A stretch of DNA of 64,000 bases, taken from Cladopsammia gracilis. Lineage: Eukaryota; Cnidaria; Anthozoa; Scleractinia; Dendrophylliidae. Position numbers and translations under genes: made by a program. Shown piece after piece: positions 63,535 to 64,000 of this stretch (the stretch's first letter is position 1; each line of letters begins with the position of its first letter). The notes under the pieces were generated by a model. The model was not told the origin of the DNA. It worked only from the letters and a program-made list of their open reading frames with translations, and did not search any database. The stretch is taken from NCBI GenBank assembly GCA_022457155.1, contig JAJGOT010000218.1:1048001-1112000 (forward strand), given 5' to 3'.

Positions 63535-64000
63535 GAACACATGTTCCAAAATCACCAATTTGGGAACGATGTGTTCCATTCACAGGTAGGAATTCGGAAC
63601 AAAACGCTCCTAAGTGTTCTTAAATTACCAATTTGGGAACAATGTGTTCCATTCACAGATGGGAATTCGGAACAAAACGGTACCTAAATCGTTCCTTAAT
63701 TACCAATTTGGGAACATCGCGTTCCATTCGCAGATGGGCCTTCGGAACAAATTGATAGTCCTAAATTGGTCCTAAATTACCAATTTGGGAACAATGTGTT
63801 CCATTCACAGATGGGAATTCGGAACAAAACGGTACCTAAATCGTTCCTTAATTACCAATTTGGGAACAATGTGTTCCATTCACAGATGGAACCTCGGAAC
63901 AAAACAGTCCTAAATTGTTCCTGAATTACCAATTTGGGAACAATGTGTTCCATTAACACATGGGAACTCGGAACAAAACGTACCATAATTGTTCCTAAAT
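63535..64000. repeat. 75-bp tandem array
   Basis: Six or more units of 74-77 bases containing ACCAATTTGGGAACAATGTG, TTCCATTCACAGATGGGAAT and TCGGAACAAAACGGTACC. GGAAC and GTTCC alternate, so each unit folds on itself. It runs off the window's right edge. Confidence 0.92.

Overview
The window looks like nuclear DNA of an anthozoan cnidarian, probably a hexacoral (stony coral or close relative). It is AT-rich, with intron-containing genes, GT/AG splice sites, AATAAA signals and many nested transposable elements. Two host genes carry cnidarian-typical domains. One is a secreted D8C (uromodulin/OIT3-type) protein at 0.86-2.14 kb. The other resembles the cnidarian 'uncharacterized skeletal organic matrix protein 5' family and lies at 39.99-41.97 kb. 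Genus cannot be decided from sequence alone.

Layout. 0-7 kb: the D8C gene on the minus strand, several MITE-like inverted repeats, and a TATA/CRE promoter with a short first exon (6.44-6.62 kb). 7.2-11.9 kb: a foldback with arms of about 1 kb and no visible gene between them. 12-15 kb: a minisatellite, a palindrome and a tRNA-like sequence. 15.2-20.5 kb: the 3' end of an RTE-type LINE, then a DIRS-type tyrosine-recombinase retrotransposon with inverted termini and an internal circle-junction region. 20.5-31 kb: mostly noncoding, with several MITEs and one decayed transposon-associated gene. 31-38.5 kb: a cluster of inverted-repeat elements, several with long poly-G/poly-C tracts. 39.1-39.7 kb: a Penelope-like fragment with a GIY-YIG domain and a hammerhead-ribozyme-like motif. 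42.6-52.5 kb: an L1/Tx1-like LINE broken by a nearly pristine Ty3/gypsy element (identical 5-bp target duplications, LTRs differing at one base) and by a small insertion; a LINE 3' segment lies inverted at its end. 53.5-57 kb: a hAT-type nonautonomous element, a GGA/CCT foldback and a palindromic 284-bp tandem array.

58.2-63.3 kb holds the most unusual unit. A spliced superfamily-3 helicase gene (+) converges tail to tail on a tyrosine-recombinase-like gene (-) that has an N-terminal zinc finger and a C-terminal Myb/SANT-like domain. Repeat arrays lie on both sides. It reads as a candidate DNA transposon that carries both an integration enzyme and a replication helicase. I do not recognise this pairing as a described transposon class, but I could not search databases.

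The retroelements act independently of the host genes. Where they matter to host genes is position: the LINE/gypsy stack begins about 0.7 kb upstream of the first recognised exon of the matrix-protein-like gene, so its 5' exons are either far upstream or lost.
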